A DNA stretch of 64,000 nucleotides from Ciona intestinalis (Eukaryota > Chordata > Ascidiacea > Phlebobranchia > Cionidae): NCBI RefSeq assembly GCF_000224145.3, contig NC_020170.2:4294646-4358645 (forward strand), written 5' to 3'. Below the pieces are notes generated by a model. It searched no databases, was not told the DNA's origin, and was given only the letters and a program-made list of their open reading frames with translations. Made by a program: the position numbers and the translations under genes. Positions within the stretch are counted from its first letter, which is position 1. The number at the start of each line of letters is the position of its first letter. Positions 59,101 through 61,484 of the stretch are shown one piece after another.

Positions 59101-60166
59101 GATGGAAGATGGACAGATCAACCAGAATGTGCTTGTACGTGTTTTTTTTTTTATTTGGCATTAAGCCGTTTGCAATAGGAACTCAAAATATAAAACACAT
59201 GTTTTATAAATGAATCAATGCAACTTGCTTTATCCATCCTGGCCGGTAAACAACAGTTGTTATAACACGGAACAAATAATATTTTGCTAAATTTATACTT
59301 CAACTAAAATGACTTTATCAGTCTCTACAGAAGAGGCAGTAAAATAAAAATAATAAAATAATCAAGCTTGGACAGTATATATCCAACAGAATACATTTTA
59401 TTGGGCTTAATTTTTGTAGATTACATATTTCGAAACAATTGATCCTGAATAATTAAAAGTATTGTTCCAGCTCTTTGTCGCCATCGGTGTCTGCATAGTG
59501 GGAGTTGCGTCGCTCATGATAAATGCTCGTGTGTGAATGGTTGGTCTGGTAACAGATGCCGACACCCTACATGTATCTTGCCATGCATGAATGGGGGATA
59601 CTGCTCTGCTCCATACACATGCACTTGTTCTCCTGGGTGGACTGGTGAAAGATGCCAAACACGTAAGTTATTAATCTTTTAATAGTTCAATTGGTATTGT
59701 AAAGGAAGTGTACAAATATTTGTACTTATTATAAAAAAATATTTTTTCACATATAATTTTTAAAAAATATTATTTTCTGTTCGAATACAACGAAGGACAG
59801 ATTAATTGATTCAGCAGAGAGAAATAAATTAGCAGCAAAACAACAGTGGTTAAAAAACTAAAATTAAAGTTAACAAAATTATTTTACAGTACTATAATGT
59901 AAGTTTGGTAAAAAATGATAAAAAAAAACAGTTTTAAACATGTTTTTTTTAGAAAAAGGAATAGAAAAATAATATTATATAATAAAGAGGTGGAAAATTC
60001 TGAATGAAACAGTTTTTTAATTTTCATTTCTGTATTAACAGCATTCTGCACAAAGAGCTGCCAGAATGGTGGACAGTGTGTGTCTCCAGAACAATGCAAA
60101 TGTCCCTATGGATATTTTGGTGAAGATTGTAGTGAAGAGAGATCTTACTTTGGTCTCTATTGGTAG
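698..60166 (+). CDS. SVEP1: SVEP1/polydom-like secreted multidomain protein, 110 exons, 5'-partial
   Basis: Very large secreted extracellular-matrix adhesion protein. Vertebrate SVEP1 binds integrin alpha9beta1 and angiopoietins and acts in lymphatic development; a tunicate role is not shown by the sequence. Evidence is the full ordered domain string: EGF-like, ephrin-receptor-like, 3 CCP, 2 HYR, CCP-like plus linker, 3 GCC2/GCC3, 6 EGF, pentraxin, 2 CCP, cbEGF, about 65 further CCPs, 3 EGF. The terminal EGF triplet carries the SVEP1-type CILPCMNGG and [10 protein letters not shown] strings. I joined 110 exons with consistent phases; the sum is 2 nt plus 6,038 codons including the TAG at 60164-60166. 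The first exon starts mid-codon, so the VWA domain and start lie upstream. Oddities are the doubled CCP number, a suspect base near 58549, and duplicated exons beside assembly gaps (57260-57685, 61985-63069) that I leave out of this model. Confidence 0.92.
2422..4184 (+). CDS. SVEP1: SVEP1 exons 3-5: three N-terminal CCP/sushi domains
   Basis: Exons 2422-2638, 3419-3598 and 3987-4184, one CCP each. Starts of the modules read [25 protein letters not shown] and [11 protein letters not shown]. Each has the four-Cys, conserved-Trp sushi pattern ([38 protein letters not shown]). Exon 3 enters in phase 0; its acceptor at 2420-2421 has a weak pyrimidine tract but is the only one in phase. Exons 4 and 5 are symmetric 1-1. 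The introns 2639-3418 and 3599-3986 contain SINE and MITE fragments. Confidence 0.88.
3193..3265 (-). mobile_element. SINE family B, tail fragment
   Basis: aaatgaatgtaacttatata then cctcgcctgg and gacagtcgttataacac, the tail-side block shared by all family B copies. Confidence 0.55.
3606..3811 (-). mobile_element. SINE family B
   Basis: aaatgtaacttgcttcatcc, cgacagtccttgtaacacgg and gtgttctgtttcacacacct, then gtgggtgatcg and ggctgatgtttttgacaaca, giving the tail and central block. Confidence 0.6.
3821..3940. mobile_element. MITE family A, left part
   Basis: ggctggggtaggatggtaca followed by the aacaaagaacatttaaatag core. The element stops at the start of the region before SVEP1 exon 5, and the right end is missing. 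Confidence 0.5.
4255..4450 (-). mobile_element. SINE family B, central part
   Basis: Central block ggaggataattttgggaagt, gtggccgacaatttagccga and ggagtaattgccgttaagta, matching 5750-5900 and 15460-15560. Confidence 0.5.
5157..6640 (+). CDS. SVEP1: SVEP1 exons 6-9: two HYR (hyalin repeat) domains
   Basis: Exons 5157-5272, 5542-5671, 6058-6174 and 6515-6640; each HYR is split over two exons. HYR1 contains [27 protein letters not shown] and [20 protein letters not shown]2 contains [29 protein letters not shown] and [19 protein letters not shown] folds are Ig-like adhesive modules, and a pair after three CCPs is diagnostic of SVEP1. Both domains keep the DNSG-type loop and the terminal Cys strand. 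Intron 4185-5156 (970 bp) holds a SINE fragment at its 5' side and otherwise nothing I recognise. Confidence 0.9.
5370..5482 (-). mobile_element. SINE family B, tail fragment
   Basis: ccctcgtgtggcgtagcaac, gacagtcgttacaacatggg and tgttctgtttcatacactcc. Confidence 0.55.
5705..5965 (-). mobile_element. SINE family B with tRNA-like head
   Basis: Contains ggggcaattattgccgtaaa and then, read on the - strand, gggttcgaggctcgaagctg, which resembles a tRNA B box. The - strand order is tRNA-like head, body, then the cattcattt tail. Confidence 0.6.
6292..6412 (-). mobile_element. SINE family B, tail fragment
   Basis: aatttatttatcctcttatg, cgacagtcgtttgaacacgg and ttgcgagttatcatatatgt. Confidence 0.55.
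6989..8076 (+). CDS. SVEP1: SVEP1 exons 10-12: divergent CCP and SVEP1-specific linker
   Basis: Exons 6989-7091, 7454-7551 and 7946-8076. Exons 10-11 form a CCP-like module: [15 protein letters not shown], a Cys-rich centre, then [12 protein letters not shown]. Exon 12 ([31 protein letters not shown]..) matches the vertebrate SVEP1 segment that follows this CCP and contains a conserved CNDT-type motif. The linker has no named fold that I know. Phases run 1-2, 2-1, 1-0. MITE copies occupy introns 7092-7453 and 7552-7945. Confidence 0.83.
7185..7372. mobile_element. MITE family A
   Basis: Worn left end (aatggaagatggaacg), full core with accgttgttaattgcttaaa, and right end ctgtcccgtcttaccccaca. 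Confidence 0.6.
7650..7838. mobile_element. MITE family A
   Basis: Left end gggtaggagaagacgggaca; right end aaggtgtcatgtccttctta then ccctacta. Terminal complementarity is clear; it lies in SVEP1 intron 11. Confidence 0.7.
8556..10535 (+). CDS. SVEP1: SVEP1 exons 13-18: acidic Tyr-rich and basic region before the Cys modules
   Basis: Exons 8556-8721, 9037-9100, 9443-9657, 9937-10051, 10161-10279 and 10362-10535. Exon 13 ends in [16 protein letters not shown] and exon 15 starts [17 protein letters not shown]. Acidic runs round tyrosines are candidate tyrosine-sulfation sites. Exon 14 is almost wholly basic and ends RKRRS, a furin-type site. Exon 15 has two in-frame acceptors 9 nt apart (9443 or 9452). 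Exon 17 start (10161) and the 82 nt intron 10280-10361 are the least certain joins; they are the solution that keeps phase and avoids the stop at 10328. Exon 18 ends in the Cys string [16 protein letters not shown]. Confidence 0.72.
9268..9375 (+). mobile_element. SINE family B, opposite orientation
   Basis: gggcacgaggtgtatgaaac, aacaccggtggtataataac and cgcgaggataaataggtttc, the complement of the tail block. Confidence 0.55.
9739..9870 (-). mobile_element. SINE family B, tail fragment
   Basis: aataaatgcaactctattct, gcgtggcggggcaacgacaa and gagctaccacgtatgtaact. Confidence 0.6.
10580..10775. mobile_element. MITE family A
   Basis: Left end ggtggggtaagataggacat; right end ggtgtcccatcttaccctac. 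Flanked on both sides by agta(t/c) bases, possibly a short target-site duplication. Confidence 0.7.
11052..12340 (+). CDS. SVEP1: SVEP1 exons 19-21: three GCC2/GCC3 ephrin-receptor-like modules
   Basis: Exons 11052-11213, 11590-11751 and 12179-12340. All are exactly 162 nt and symmetric 1-1, one module each. Motifs are [48 protein letters not shown] and [22 protein letters not shown]. Equal length and phase point to tandem exon duplication. This is the last exon group before the 7.8 kb intron that holds the LRR gene; the donor is gtaagc at 12341. Confidence 0.92.
11221..11412. mobile_element. MITE family A
   Basis: Left end gggcgggggaagatgtgaca; right end ggtgtcccgctttcccccac. It starts only 7 bp after the donor of exon 19, so it nearly abuts a splice site. 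Confidence 0.7.
11920..12117 (-). mobile_element. SINE with tRNA-like head
   Basis: On the - strand it starts gtggtttagtgttttagcgg and has acctggttcgatgcttgaag about 50 bases on, resembling tRNA A and B boxes. The far end, gcgaggtctatgaaaccata, matches family B. Confidence 0.55.
12467..12472 (-). terminator. Candidate polyadenylation signal of the LRR gene
   Basis: AATAAA on the - strand (TTTATT on +), about 175 nt past the LRR stop codon and before SVEP1 exon 21. It lies in the intron, so the two converging transcripts would not share exons. Confidence 0.4.
12646..14806 (-). CDS. LRR gene exon 10: 720-residue cytoplasmic tail
   Basis: A single 2,161 nt exon joined in phase 2 to the TM exon and ending at a TAA (12648-12646). 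The tail is rich in Ser, Arg, Asn and Glu and is probably disordered. Features: a basic cluster [17 protein letters not shown], an Arg-Ser stretch [16 protein letters not shown] followed by [11 protein letters not shown] (possible SH3/WW or EVH1 ligand), and a long acidic Ser-rich C-terminal third ending [10 protein letters not shown]. No kinase, TIR or death domain is visible. It could be taken for a separate gene, but it has no promoter space and splices in frame. Confidence 0.88.
12646..19671 (-). CDS. LRR single-pass transmembrane protein with a long cytoplasmic tail, 10 exons
   Basis: Nested in an SVEP1 intron on the opposite strand. Exons, 5' to 3': 19671-19474, 19386-19182, 17787-17580, 17250-17127, 16829-16750, 16644-16446, 16373-15961, 15735-15680, 15293-15146, 14806-12646. 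They total 3,792 nt, which closes exactly to 1,263 residues plus stop. Order: signal peptide (1-18), LRRNT (CX3CXCX6C at 25-38), several LRRs to about 270, LRRCT (CDCFLVW near 273), Ser/Thr-rich stalk (about 340-508), one TM helix (about 510-534), and a 720-residue tail. There is no Ig or FN3 domain, so it is not a LINGO, AMIGO or ELFN type by content. It is probably a cell-surface adhesion or signalling receptor. I do not recognise the orthologue. Confidence 0.88.
15146..16373 (-). CDS. LRR gene exons 7-9: stalk and transmembrane helix
   Basis: Exon 7 (16373-15961) encodes a low-complexity Ser/Thr/Ala-rich extracellular stalk, a likely site of O-glycosylation. Exon 8 (15735-15680, 56 nt) is acidic ([11 protein letters not shown]). 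Exon 9 (15293-15146) carries the TM helix, [20 protein letters not shown], followed by KW. Its acceptor is a CAGCAG tandem (15291-15296), so the protein may gain or lose one residue just outside the membrane. A SINE sits in the intron between exons 8 and 9. Confidence 0.85.
15340..15600 (-). mobile_element. SINE family B
   Basis: aaatgaatgtaacttattta, gagctacgacaacacggata, gtatggctgaaaatttagac and gacggtaattgttgcccaag; lies between exons 8 and 9 of the LRR gene. Confidence 0.6.
16446..19671 (-). CDS. LRR gene exons 1-6: signal peptide, LRRNT, LRRs, LRRCT
   Basis: Exon 1 begins [16 protein letters not shown], a good signal peptide, followed by DCPRRCQC. The LRR strings are [91 protein letters not shown] and [10 protein letters not shown]. 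Most LRRs are 24 residues and are cut by introns inside the repeat in different phases. Exon 5 is only 80 nt and starts directly with NLQYIDLS. Exon 6 supplies the LRRCT ([17 protein letters not shown]). The ATG may follow a 5' UTR intron, because tttcctacag precedes it by 12 nt. Confidence 0.87.
18707..18890. mobile_element. MITE family A
   Basis: Left end gtaggatgggtaaagatggg; right end cccatctttccccatcctac, a near-perfect inverted pair. It lies in an intron of the LRR gene. Confidence 0.75.
18947..19140. mobile_element. Diverged MITE family A copy
   Basis: gtaggttggataagactctt, then the core-like aacaaacaaagaatatttac. The right end is not recognisable. It follows the copy at 18707-18890 closely. 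Confidence 0.4.
19672..20168 (-). promoter_or_regulatory. Probable 5' UTR and promoter region of the LRR gene
   Basis: About 500 bp between the LRR start codon and SVEP1 exon 22. It is less AT-rich than the surrounding introns, holds a CT/AG-rich run (19820-19850) and contains no recognisable repeat. No TATA box stands out. The assignment rests on position alone. Confidence 0.3.
20169..22482 (+). CDS. SVEP1: SVEP1 exons 22-27: linker and six EGF domains
   Basis: Exons 20169-20231, 20517-20591, 20906-20993, 21376-21515, 21783-21984 and 22319-22482. The 63 nt exon 22 ends TDCFMG and joins EPCENGGTC of exon 23, giving the first EGF. Then follow [36 protein letters not shown] and [11 protein letters not shown]. 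Several begin D/N-x-D/N-E-C, the calcium-binding EGF start, although not all conserve every ligand. Six EGFs between the Cys modules and the pentraxin equal the vertebrate SVEP1 number. Phase-2 introns inside domains (after NEFR) repeat at 20993 and 21984, a sign of exon-pair duplication. Confidence 0.92.
20292..20430. mobile_element. MITE family A, internally shortened
   Basis: Left end gtgggggaagacgggacacc; right end aagatgtccggtctccccct. The middle is shorter than in full copies, in the intron before EGF exon 23. Confidence 0.65.
21040..21215. mobile_element. MITE family A with a small internal triplication
   Basis: Left end gtaggttgaggtaaaatggt; right end cctatctacactaccccaca. Inside, the 14-mer tttaccaacttgct is present three times with slight changes. 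Confidence 0.55.
22645..22725. mobile_element. MITE family A, right half
   Basis: gcgttgttagttgtttaaag core followed by ctaaattattcatcttcccc. Another right-end scrap, gtgtcccgtcttcccccatc, lies at 22075-22098. Confidence 0.45.
22773..23770 (+). CDS. SVEP1: SVEP1 exons 28-30: pentraxin (LamG-like) domain
   Basis: Exons 22773-22986, 23229-23470 and 23556-23770. Landmarks: [12 protein letters not shown] at the start, [27 protein letters not shown], and [21 protein letters not shown]. The EQD run is the pentraxin calcium-binding stretch. [12 protein letters not shown] and [15 protein letters not shown] follow. The CLGGC pair replaces non-cysteine residues in the equivalent loop of the human protein as I remember it, and could form a local disulfide. 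Phases are 1-2, 2-1, 1-0. CpG count falls from 12 in exon 28 (214 nt) to 3 in exon 29 (242 nt). Confidence 0.93.
23968..24961 (+). CDS. SVEP1: SVEP1 exons 31-33: two CCPs and start of the calcium-binding EGF
   Basis: Exons 23968-24162, 24404-24520 and 24835-24961. The first CCP starts in exon 30 (FCASC) and continues [14 protein letters not shown], with an enlarged loop. The second is [25 protein letters not shown]. Exon 33 completes it (QWSSHPPEC) and begins a cb[26 protein letters not shown], finished by exon 34 (DGFSC). CCP-CCP-EGF after the pentraxin copies the vertebrate SVEP1 order. A SINE fragment lies in intron 24521-24834. Confidence 0.88.
24553..24685 (-). mobile_element. SINE family B, tail fragment
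   Basis: aaaatgtaacttgttttatc, acaacagtcgttgttacacg and ccctgttttatacaccttgt. Confidence 0.55.
25127..28888 (+). CDS. SVEP1: SVEP1 exons 34-42: start of the long CCP array
   Basis: Exons 25127-25195, 25333-25509, 25837-25953, 26403-26520, 26830-26986, 27192-27388, 27733-27863, 28188-28339 and 28639-28888. Module starts are [71 protein letters not shown] and [12 protein letters not shown]. Exon 37 runs to 26520 (FVYGSYVR joins YFCIAGYS); the earlier GT at 26487 would break the frame. Most CCPs are split near the GY turn, so exon borders lie inside domains. Confidence 0.88.
26120..26255 (+). repeat. Repeat family C
   Basis: tggctgacgaaacgtcggaa, tttttcataccagataagcc and actggtagcagaagtaacag. 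The complement occurs at 44070-44205, and an inverted pair at 54825-54995. Confidence 0.55.
29110..30638 (+). CDS. SVEP1: SVEP1 exons 43-46: CCPs including one with a large low-Cys insertion
   Basis: Exons 29110-29234, 29509-29593, 29862-30089 and 30374-30638. The CCP that starts QCKNPVSPLNG has, between CDDGYE and [14 protein letters not shown], about 85 residues of Ser/Thr/Pro-rich, Cys-free sequence with a charged helix-like part ([16 protein letters not shown]). The exon 44 acceptor (aag at 29506-29508) is weak but is the only one in phase 0 that avoids stops. Further CCP starts are [12 protein letters not shown] and [12 protein letters not shown]. Confidence 0.78.
29715..29785 (+). mobile_element. 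SINE family B scrap
   Basis: gcgaggtgtctgaaacggaa, cacccattttataactattg and tggttgctccga. Confidence 0.4.
30800..30895 (+). mobile_element. SINE family B scrap
   Basis: catacgcgaggtgtatgaaa at one end and tgtcaagataaataagtgac at the other. Confidence 0.4.
30917..33374 (+). CDS. SVEP1: SVEP1 exons 47-53: CCP array
   Basis: Exons 30917-31029, 31214-31387, 31721-31894, 32122-32208, 32434-32601, 32755-33026 and 33297-33374. CCP starts: [61 protein letters not shown] and [13 protein letters not shown]. Exons 48-51 are mostly symmetric 1-1 and end at the NG/HG turn, so module gain or loss by exon shuffling would keep the frame. The last exon's acceptor sits in a 19 bp tandem duplication (33259-33296); use of the upstream copy would introduce an immediate stop. 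Confidence 0.88.
31906..32085 (-). mobile_element. SINE family B
   Basis: aatgaaacttatgtatcctc, gtgttctgtttcatatactc and gtattggggacaattcagac, in the intron between exons 49 and 50. Confidence 0.5.
33132..33246 (+). mobile_element. SINE family B
   Basis: ctcacaaagttacattggtg, gcccgaggtgtatgaaacag and gaataagtttcgttcattta, a clear reverse-orientation copy. Confidence 0.6.
33259..33296 (+). repeat. 19 bp tandem duplication of a splice acceptor
   Basis: taaacaaattatattacag occurs twice head to tail, and exon 53 starts right after the second. Use of the first acceptor would put TAA at once into the frame. Confidence 0.9.
33599..36834 (+). CDS. SVEP1: SVEP1 exons 54-61: CCP array
   Basis: Exons 33599-33729, 34012-34128, 34398-34582, 34865-35133, 35265-35412, 35692-35862, 36118-36254 and 36686-36834. 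CCP starts: [72 protein letters not shown] and [12 protein letters not shown]. One CCP carries an extra Gly-rich loop ([14 protein letters not shown]) before its last Cys. Phases close throughout; acceptors are mostly (c/t)ag and donors gtaagt-like. Confidence 0.88.
37163..40540 (+). CDS. SVEP1: SVEP1 exons 62-69: CCP array
   Basis: Exons 37163-37299, 37522-37669, 38063-38309, 38540-38762, 38973-39212, 39551-39761, 39947-40125 and 40409-40540. CCP starts: [71 protein letters not shown] and [12 protein letters not shown]. Two modules show unusual extra cysteines ([23 protein letters not shown]), which could form extra disulfides. Exon 69 ends in the Trp strand [13 protein letters not shown] without the expected closing Cys, which comes only in exon 72. 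Confidence 0.86.
40734..40925 (+). CDS. SVEP1: SVEP1 exons 70-71: two Cys-free frame-neutral mini-exons with a dibasic cleavage motif
   Basis: Exons 40734-40799 (66 nt) and 40854-40925 (72 nt), both symmetric 1-1, so each can be skipped without a frame change. Exon 70 reads [23 protein letters not shown] followed by Ser-Ala fits the furin consensus R-x-(K/R)-R. Exon 71 is Pro-rich ([17 protein letters not shown]). Together they insert 46 residues between the Trp and the last Cys of one CCP. They look like cassette exons that would decide whether the chain is cleavable; the function is inferred. Confidence 0.75.
41030..44423 (+). CDS. SVEP1: SVEP1 exons 72-79: CCP array
   Basis: Exons 41030-41179, 41480-41608, 42010-42295, 42589-42922, 43141-43318, 43510-43704, 43889-44053 and 44276-44423. 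CCP starts: [97 protein letters not shown] and [12 protein letters not shown]. Exons 74 and 75 each carry nearly two domains without an intron. A SINE fragment (41625-41750) lies in intron 73. Confidence 0.88.
41625..41750 (+). mobile_element. SINE family B, central part
   Basis: ggcgccgtggtcctaatggg, aaattatcagccatacataa and tatcacccaccaagtaacat, the complement of the central block. Confidence 0.45.
44070..44205 (-). repeat. Repeat family C, reverse orientation
   Basis: tgttacttctgccaccagac, ggcttatctggtatgaaaaa and ccagacgttttgtcacc, the complement of 26120-26255 with scattered changes. Confidence 0.5.
44622..45149 (+). CDS. SVEP1: SVEP1 exon 80: longest exon of the array, about two and a half CCPs
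   Basis: A single 528 nt exon (phase 2 in, phase 2 out) encoding the end of one CCP ([18 protein letters not shown]), a complete enlarged CCP ([36 protein letters not shown]) and the start of a third ([15 protein letters not shown]). The middle CCP has an extra hydrophobic loop, [14 protein letters not shown]. Only four CpGs occur in the whole exon. Lack of introns here, against dense introns elsewhere, suggests local intron loss. Confidence 0.9.
45285..45530 (-). mobile_element. SINE family B ending at the acceptor of exon 81
   Basis: tgaatgagtgattttactgt, gtatcctggtatagcaaggc, gttataacttgtgtgttctg, aatgtatgcctgacaattta and aagtgaccaccgtgttccag. Exon 81 begins 15 bp past its end. Confidence 0.5.
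45546..46435 (+). CDS. SVEP1: SVEP1 exons 81-82: CCPs, one with a long acidic Pro-rich insertion
   Basis: Exons 45546-45718 and 46027-46435. CCP starts: [24 protein letters not shown] and VTCHSAPTI. The APC module has about 60 extra residues ([15 protein letters not shown].., [16 protein letters not shown]) before [15 protein letters not shown]. One CCP of the vertebrate SVEP1 array also bears an acidic insertion ahead of its second Cys, so this may be an ancient feature and a positional anchor for aligning the arrays. Exon 81 starts directly after a SINE (45285-45530), whose T-rich end supplies the pyrimidine tract. Confidence 0.86.
46646..50872 (+). CDS. SVEP1: SVEP1 exons 83-92: CCP array
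   Basis: Exons 46646-46895, 47173-47320, 47547-47714, 48032-48259, 48531-48705, 48984-49108, 49543-49780, 49978-50099, 50306-50479 and 50766-50872. CCP starts: [96 protein letters not shown] and [12 protein letters not shown]. The 4-Cys plus Trp pattern holds in each, and all phases close. Confidence 0.88.
50535..50640 (+). mobile_element. SINE family B
   Basis: catacataaggtgtatgaaa, caaaacaccagtgttagaaa and agatgcatttagtcatttat. Confidence 0.5.
51213..55737 (+). CDS. SVEP1: SVEP1 exons 93-102: CCP array
   Basis: Exons 51213-51437, 51886-52000, 52306-52531, 52760-52872, 53143-53249, 53655-53806, 54067-54191, 54491-54661, 55033-55142 and 55543-55737. CCP starts: [84 protein letters not shown] and [12 protein letters not shown]. 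The VPCDTL and NACEQL modules have longer second loops ([26 protein letters not shown]). The ISCAEL module lacks the usual NG turn. Confidence 0.87.
54825..54995. repeat. Repeat family C arranged as an inverted pair (hairpin)
   Basis: taatcttttaacgactcatc, tggtatgaaaaa, a ~60 bp loop, tttttcataccagatgagcc and actaaaagattatta. The arms of about 30 bp pair almost completely. The loop contains a diverged gaatggcagaggaaacgttg. Confidence 0.65.
56119..56857 (+). CDS. SVEP1: SVEP1 exons 103-105: CCPs (left copy of a duplicated segment)
   Basis: Exons 56119-56228, 56433-56557 and 56731-56857. CCP starts are [12 protein letters not shown] and [12 protein letters not shown]. Exon 103 must run to 56228 (HGSIDSMDR joins [11 protein letters not shown]); the earlier GT at 56207 gives the wrong phase. 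Exons 104-105 recur almost unchanged at 57260-57384 and 57559-57685 after a gap. I count only this copy, because exon 105 leaves in phase 2 and exon 106 enters in phase 2. Confidence 0.82.
56433..57134 (+). repeat. Left copy of a ~700 bp near-identical direct duplication
   Basis: Matches 57260-57961 almost base for base through two exons, their introns and a SINE fragment. Differences are single bases and homopolymer lengths, about the level expected between alleles of a polymorphic species. Confidence 0.9.
57135..57259. other. Assembly gap (125 N)
   Basis: The left flank ends in the SINE at 57065-57134 and the right flank resumes at the first base of the repeated exon 104. Both flanks belong to the same duplicated segment, so the gap joins two versions of one locus. 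Confidence 1.
57260..57685 (+). CDS. SVEP1: Second copy of SVEP1 exons 104-105, probably an unmerged allele
   Basis: 57260-57384 and 57559-57685 repeat 56433-56557 and 56731-56857. Flanking introns match too, with only a few one-base differences (T-run and A-run lengths, one T/C, one ggtgat/ggagat). The acceptor of the first copy exon lies inside the N gap. If real, it would add about one and a half CCPs, but exon 105 exits in phase 2 and exon 104 enters in phase 2, so the sequence alone cannot exclude an in-frame duplication. Low divergence and the adjoining gap favour an assembly artefact. Confidence 0.6.
57260..57961 (+). repeat. Right copy of the ~700 bp duplication
   Basis: Partner of 56433-57134. 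This copy continues without a break into intron 105 and exon 106, so it is the one physically joined to the downstream gene. Confidence 0.9.
57894..58016 (+). mobile_element. SINE family B (its allele is cut by the gap at 57065-57134)
   Basis: acccacaaaattacctttgt, ctcggagtgtatgaaatgga, cccgtgttataacgactgtc and ctacattcattcattt. The left copy stops at the N gap in the same SINE. Confidence 0.6.
58035..59134 (+). CDS. SVEP1: SVEP1 exons 106-108: last CCPs, with one base-level problem
   Basis: Exons 58035-58201, 58541-58686 (or from 58533) and 58993-59134. [12 protein letters not shown] opens a CCP that should end in [11 protein letters not shown]. With the obvious CAG acceptor at 58531-58532 the frame is off by one before CQSNGNW. 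A GAG acceptor at 58539-58540 restores it but is a poor site. The last CCP is divergent ([43 protein letters not shown]), with an unusual adjacent CC pair. Confidence 0.75.
59209..59275 (-). mobile_element. SINE family B, tail fragment
   Basis: aaatgaatcaatgcaacttg and ggtaaacaacagttgttata. The same fragment recurs at 62112-62178 in the second copy. Confidence 0.45.
59471..60166 (+). CDS. SVEP1: SVEP1 exons 109-110: three C-terminal EGF domains and stop
   Basis: Exons 59471-59662 and 60042-60166. Three short EGFs in a row: [15 protein letters not shown].., [19 protein letters not shown].. and [19 protein letters not shown].., each with the G-W/Y-x-G before the last Cys. The protein ends [11 protein letters not shown] at a TAG (60164-60166). 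Three non-calcium EGFs are the C-terminus of vertebrate SVEP1 as well, and the middle one is nearly identical in its core strings. Exon 108 must end at 59134 (t|gtacgt) to join exon 109 in phase 1. Confidence 0.93.
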
Positions 60167-60413
60167 AAACGATACATTTTGCGCTCTATGGATTTGACCC
60201 CGGACTTGTCATGACCTGATTTTTCTTTGTTTTACTTTCAAATATATTCAACCTGCATTGACTTGAGTGTTTTTAAGATATTTTGTTAGTTCAGAATCCA
60301 TATTTAAAAGTGCAGATTATTATCAGAGCAATATTTTGTCTCTTGGTGTCATTTTGTTAAACAATCATAGATAAAAAATCGGTAAAATTTAAACAAGACA
60401 TGGGTAAAACATG

Positions 60414-60419
60414 AATAAA
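60414..60419 (+). terminator. Candidate polyadenylation signal of the SVEP1 gene
   Basis: AATAAA about 250 nt after the stop codon, with a second AATAAA ten bases on (60424-60429). The 3' UTR between the stop and here is AT-rich and ORF-free. It lies just before the tandem array, whose T-rich units would follow the cleavage site. Position is the only support. Confidence 0.4.
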
Positions 60420-60439
60420 CTATAATAAAAAATTTAGAG

Positions 60440-61484
60440 AAAACATGGACACAAGTTGGACAACACATATACAAAAGCATCATGCGTTGGGGTAGAATCT
60501 CACATTTTCAACTGTGGCAAAAATCAGATTTTTTTCGAGTTCTGGTACAAACACATGATACCAGTACCATGCGTTGGAGTAGAATCCTACATTTTCGACT
60601 TTTTTAAAAATCAGATTTTTTTCGAGTTTTGGTACAAACACATAATACTGGTATTATGCGTTGATGTAGAATCTCACATTTCAACTTTTTCAAAAATCAG
60701 ATTTTTTTTTAGTTTTGGTACAGCACATAATATGATATCATGCGTTGATGTTTAATCTCACATTTTCAACTTTTTCAAAAATTAGATTTTTTTTTAGTTT
60801 TGTTACCAGCACATGAGTATCATGCGTTGGGGTAGGATCTCACATTTTCAACTTTTTCAAAAATTTGATTTTTTTTTAGTTTTGGTACAAACACATGATA
60901 CCAGTATCATGCCTTGGGGTAGGATCTCACATTTTCGACTTTAGCAAAAATTTGATTTTTCCAGTTTTGGTACAAACACATGATACCAGTACCATGTGTT
61001 GGGGTAGGATCTCACATTTTCGACTTTGGCAAAAATTGGAATTTTCTGAGTTTTGGTACAAACACATGACACCAGTATCATGTGTTGGGGTAGGATCTCA
61101 CATTTTCGACTTTGGCAAAACTTGAATTTTCTGAGTTTTGGTACAAACACATGACACCGGTACCATGTGTTGGTGTAGAATCTCACATTTTTTACTTTGG
61201 CAAAAAATTAGATTTTTTAAGTTTTGGTACCAACACATGGTACAAGTATTATGCGCTGGGTCCAATCCCACATTTTCGACTTTTTCAAAAATCAGATTTT
61301 TTTTTAGTTTTGGTACCAACACATGGTACTGGTATTATGCGTTGGGGTCCAATCTCACATTTTCGACTTTTTTAAAACTCAGATTTTTTTGAGTTTTGGT
61401 ACAGCACATGATATCATGCGTTGGGGTTTAATCTGACATTTTCGACTTTAGCAAAAATTTGATTTTTCAAGTTTTGGTACCAAC
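60440..61484. repeat. Tandem array, ~85 bp unit, about 12 copies
   Basis: The unit reads roughly: ggtacaaacacatgatacca, gtatcatgcgttggggtaga, atctcacattttcgactttg, caaaaatcagatttttttag. Units are 83-90 bp apart. Each holds a dyad, tgatac-ca-gtatca. The array starts about 270 bp after the SVEP1 stop codon. Confidence 0.95.

Larger units (their letters stand above)
59084..61484 (+). repeat. Left copy of the gene 3' end plus tandem array
   Basis: Begins in exon 108 and runs through exons 109-110, the 3' UTR and 12 array units to the gap. It is collinear with 61985-64000 until the array units diverge. Confidence 0.9.

Noticed and set aside
698..60166. Complement receptor, selectin or CSMD gene
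   Set aside because: No CUB or lectin domain; the HYR pair, GCC2/GCC3 modules, pentraxin and terminal EGF triplet together fit SVEP1 only.
60456..61392. Repetitive open frames in the tandem array (CVGVESHIF-like)
   Set aside because: Open only because the repeat unit lacks stops in some frames; both strands show it, and unit length changes break the frame.
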